Origin: Betaproteobacteria bacterium UBA6910 | Lineage (GTDB): Bacteria > Pseudomonadota > Gammaproteobacteria > Burkholderiales > UBA6910 | Assembly: GCA_002451065.1 (NCBI GenBank) | Contig: DKBC01000244.1 | Location: 1 to 9,599 of the forward strand | Direction of reading: 5' to 3' | DNA length: 9,599 bases | Program-made: the position numbers and the translations under genes | Notes under the pieces: model-generated | Told to the model about the DNA's origin: nothing | Database searches by the model: none | What the model saw: the letters and a program-made list of their open reading frames with translations, nothing else | Part shown: in pieces, positions 7,573 through 9,599 of the stretch | Numbering within the stretch: position 1 is the stretch's first letter | Layout of the letters: each line of letters starts with the position of its first letter

Positions 7573-9599
7573 CATTCTTCCTCTTCTGGCTCGACGATCT
7601 TCTCGAGGCCGGCAAGTTTCTCACCGTGGTCCAGGTTGATCAACCGCACCCCCTGGGTGGAGCGGCCCAGCGCCCGGACTTCGGAGACCCGCATGCGGAT
7701 CAACACCCCTCCCGTGGCGATGAGCATGATCTCGTCCTCCTTGTCCACCAGGGTCGCGGCCACCACCTTGCCGTTGCGGGCCGATGTCTGAATGGCGATC
7801 ATGCCTTGCGCGCCGCGCCCGTGACGCGTGTACTCGGCAATCGGCGTACGCTTCCCATAGCCGTTTTCCGTGGCTGTCAGCACCGTGCCGGCCTCGTCGT
7901 CGGAAGTAAGCAGGGAAATGACCCGCTGCCCCTTGCCGAGCTTCATGCCGCGGACTCCGCCCGCGTTGCGGCCCATGGCCCGGACATCCATCTCGGAGAA
8001 GCGCACCGCCTTGCCGCCGTCGGAGAACAGCATGATGTCCTGTTTGCCGTCCGTGATCGCCACCCCCACCAGGTAGTCTCCGTCCTCGAGATTGATGGCG
8101 ATGATGCCTTTGGACATCGGTCGGGAAAATGCCGCCAGGGCCGTCTTCTTGACCGTGCCGGAGGCGGTGGCCATGAAAACAAAATGCTGCTCGTCAAACT
8201 CCTTCACGGGCAACACCGCAGTGATCTTCTCGTGCTCCATCAGGGGCACCAGGTTGACGATGGGCTTGCCCCGGCTCGCGCGCGTGCCCTGAGGCACCTG
8301 GTAGACCTTGAGCCAGTAGATCCGCCCCCGGTTCGAGAAGCAGAGGATGTGGTCGTGGGTGTTGGCGATGAACAGACGCTCGATGAAATCGTCTTCCTTG
8401 GTGGAGGTCGCCTGCTTGCCCCGCCCGCCCCGCTTCTGCGCCCGGTAGTCATCCACCGGCTGTGACTTCATGTATCCGCCATGGGACAGGGTCACCACCA
8501 CGTCCTCGGGCGCGATCAGGTCCTCCATCGAGAGGTCCTGGGTCTGCACCACGATCTCGCTGCGGCGGTCGTCCCCGTACTGCGACCGCACCGCCGCCAG
8601 CTCCTCGCTGATGATCTTGGTGATGCGTGCCGGCTTGGCCAGCACGTCCACCAGGTCCGCGATCTGGTCCATAACCTCCCGGTACTCGTTGACGATGGAC
8701 TCCTGCTCCAGACCGGTCAGCTTCTGCAGCCGCAAGTCCAGGATCGCCTGCGCCTGGACGTCCGACAGCCGGTACCCCTTGCTGGTGAGACCGAATTCCG
8801 GCGCCAGTCCTTCCGGGCGCGACGCGTCCGCGGCGGCCCGCGCCAGCATCTCTTCCACCAGTTTCGAACGCCATACCCGCGCCATGAGTTGATCCTTTGC
8901 GATCGGGGGCGACTCAGACTTCTTGATCAGCTCGATGATGGGATCGATGTTGGACAAGGCCACCGCGAGGCCCTCCAGGATATGCCCCCGGTTCCGGGCC
9001 TTGCGCAAATCGAACACGGTGCGGCGGGTCGCCACCTCGCGCCGATGGCGCAGGAAGAAGTCCAGGACCTGCTTGAGATTGAGCAGCCGCGGTTGGCCGT
9101 CCACCAGGGCGACCATGTTGATGCCGAAGGTGTCCTGGAGCTGGGTCTCCTTGTACAGGTTGTTGAGCACCACCTCCGGCACTTCTCCGCGCTTCAGCTC
9201 GATGACCACGCGCATCCCGGACTTGTCGGACTCGTCCCGCAGATCCGAGATACCCTCGATGCGCTTGTCGCGAACCAGTTCCCCGATGCGGACCAGCAGA
9301 TTGGCCTTGTTCACCTGGTATGGCAGTTCGTCCACCACGATTGCCTGGCGATTGCCCTTGTCCAGGTCCTCAAAGTGGGTGCGCGCCCGCATCACCACCC
9401 GGCCGCGACCGGTGCGATAGCCCTCCTTCACGCCCTCCACGCCGTAGATGATCCCGGCCGTCGGGAAATCGGGCGCCGGAAGGATCGCGATCAGCTCTTC
9501 GAGGTCGATCTCCGGCTTCTTGAGCAGCGCCAGGCAGGCGTCCACCACCTCGCGAAGATTATGGGGCGGGATGTTGGTCGCCATGCCCACCGCGATGCC
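7572..9599 (-). CDS. gyrA: DNA gyrase subunit A, C-terminal three quarters
   Basis: Breakage-reunion and DNA-wrapping subunit of gyrase (A2B2), which introduces negative supercoils. The gene enters from the right edge; 675 codons plus TGA are visible. The fragment starts [15 protein letters not shown], matching E. coli GyrA from about residue 173; the Ile is the DNA-intercalating isoleucine (E. coli Ile174). Catalytic Tyr122 and the quinolone-resistance region lie outside. Next come the tower and coiled-coil region ([36 protein letters not shown]), then the GyrA box QKRGGRG at fragment residues 388-394 (8418-8438), aligning with E. coli 560-566. It begins the beta-pinwheel domain, whose repeated blades include [44 protein letters not shown] and [12 protein letters not shown]. 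The GyrA box separates it from ParC. It ends soon after the last blade with VEPEEEE, so full length would be about 847 residues. Confidence 0.98.
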   Translation of the reverse strand, partial: GIAVGMATNIPPHNLREVVDACLALLKKPEIDLEELIAILPAPDFPTAGIIYGVEGVKEGYRTGRGRVVMRARTHFEDLDKGNRQAIVVDELPYQVNKANLLVRIGELVRDKRIEGISDLRDESDKSGMRVVIELKRGEVPEVVLNNLYKETQLQDTFGINMVALVDGQPRLLNLKQVLDFFLRHRREVATRRTVFDLRKARNRGHILEGLAVALSNIDPIIELIKKSESPPIAKDQLMARVWRSKLVEEMLARAAADASRPEGLAPEFGLTSKGYRLSDVQAQAILDLRLQKLTGLEQESIVNEYREVMDQIADLVDVLAKPARITKIISEELAAVRSQYGDDRRSEIVVQTQDLSMEDLIAPEDVVVTLSHGGYMKSQPVDDYRAQKRGGRGKQATSTKEDDFIERLFIANTHDHILCFSNRGRIYWLKVYQVPQGTRASRGKPIVNLVPLMEHEKITAVLPVKEFDEQHFVFMATASGTVKKTALAAFSRPMSKGIIAINLEDGDYLVGVAITDGKQDIMLFSDGGKAVRFSEMDVRAMGRNAGGVRGMKLGKGQRVISLLTSDDEAGTVLTATENGYGKRTPIAEYTRHGRGAQGMIAIQTSARNGKVVAATLVDKEDEIMLIATGGVLIRMRVSEVRALGRSTQGVRLINLDHGEKLAGLEKIVEPEEEE
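7579..7583 (-). promoter_or_regulatory. Ribosome binding site of serC inside the last gyrA codons
   Basis: GAGGA on the minus strand is part of the Glu-codon run that ends gyrA. It is 3 nt from the first serC ATG and 6 nt from the second, which favours the second. The gyrA TGA overlaps both ATGs, so serC translation is probably coupled to gyrA translation. Confidence 0.6.

Noticed and set aside
6595..7791. Long plus-strand open frame (398 codons) antisense to serC and the gyrA end
   Set aside because: It crosses two well-supported minus-strand genes, shows no domain, and has a composition typical of a GC-driven shadow frame.
9588..9590. Apparent GTG start of the gyrA fragment
   Set aside because: The frame continues in register to the window edge as Gly-Ile-Ala, matching internal GyrA sequence, so this is an internal codon of a truncated gene.
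1..9599. Search for CRISPR repeats, tRNA or rRNA, IS ends, phage genes, riboswitches and terminator hairpins
   Set aside because: Gaps are at most 23 bp and the rest is housekeeping coding sequence; no repeated units, inverted ends or hairpin-plus-T run stood out by eye.

Overview
This is a gene-dense, high-GC stretch (about two thirds G+C by eye) in which every supported gene lies on the minus strand. Read in the direction of transcription, from right to left, the order is gyrA (3' part only) - serC - serA - pheA - hisC - osmC-family gene - tyrA - aroA - cmk (5' part only). The chain gyrA-serC-pheA-hisC-tyrA-aroA-cmk is the conserved 'supraoperon' known from Betaproteobacteria and, in related form, from pseudomonads. 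Codon use, gene order and protein sequences (for example the CMP kinase P-loop GPSASGKGT and the GyrA sequence) suggest a high-GC betaproteobacterium. That is an inference; genus or family cannot be named from this window.

Right edge to about 7570: DNA gyrase subunit A from around E. coli residue 173 to the C-terminus. Positions 5307-7572: serC and serA, the transaminase and dehydrogenase steps of phosphorylated serine synthesis, overlapping by 8 nt. Positions 3051-5293: pheA (chorismate mutase/prephenate dehydratase with ACT domain) and hisC (PLP aminotransferase that probably also transaminates aromatic keto acids). Positions 2570-3049: a small OsmC/Ohr-type thiol protein that is not part of the usual cluster. 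Positions 340-2547: tyrA (prephenate dehydrogenase) and aroA (EPSP synthase). Positions 1-332: the start of cmk, normally followed by rpsA outside the window.

No gap exceeds 23 bp. Four junctions overlap, abut or leave one base (gyrA/serC, serC/serA, hisC/osmC, tyrA/aroA). There is no room for a normal internal terminator and no promoter is evident, so the block looks like one translationally coupled transcript entering from the gyrA side, although promoters inside coding sequence cannot be excluded. AroA supplies the chorismate precursor, PheA and TyrA divide the branch to Phe and Tyr, HisC can supply the aminotransferase step, and SerC/SerA make serine. No RNA gene, mobile element, CRISPR array or phage feature was seen.

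I did not find an undescribed system. The points most worth a second look are the OsmC-family gene inside the aromatic operon, the serA inserted beside serC, and the Gln at the expected catalytic Glu position of that SerA.
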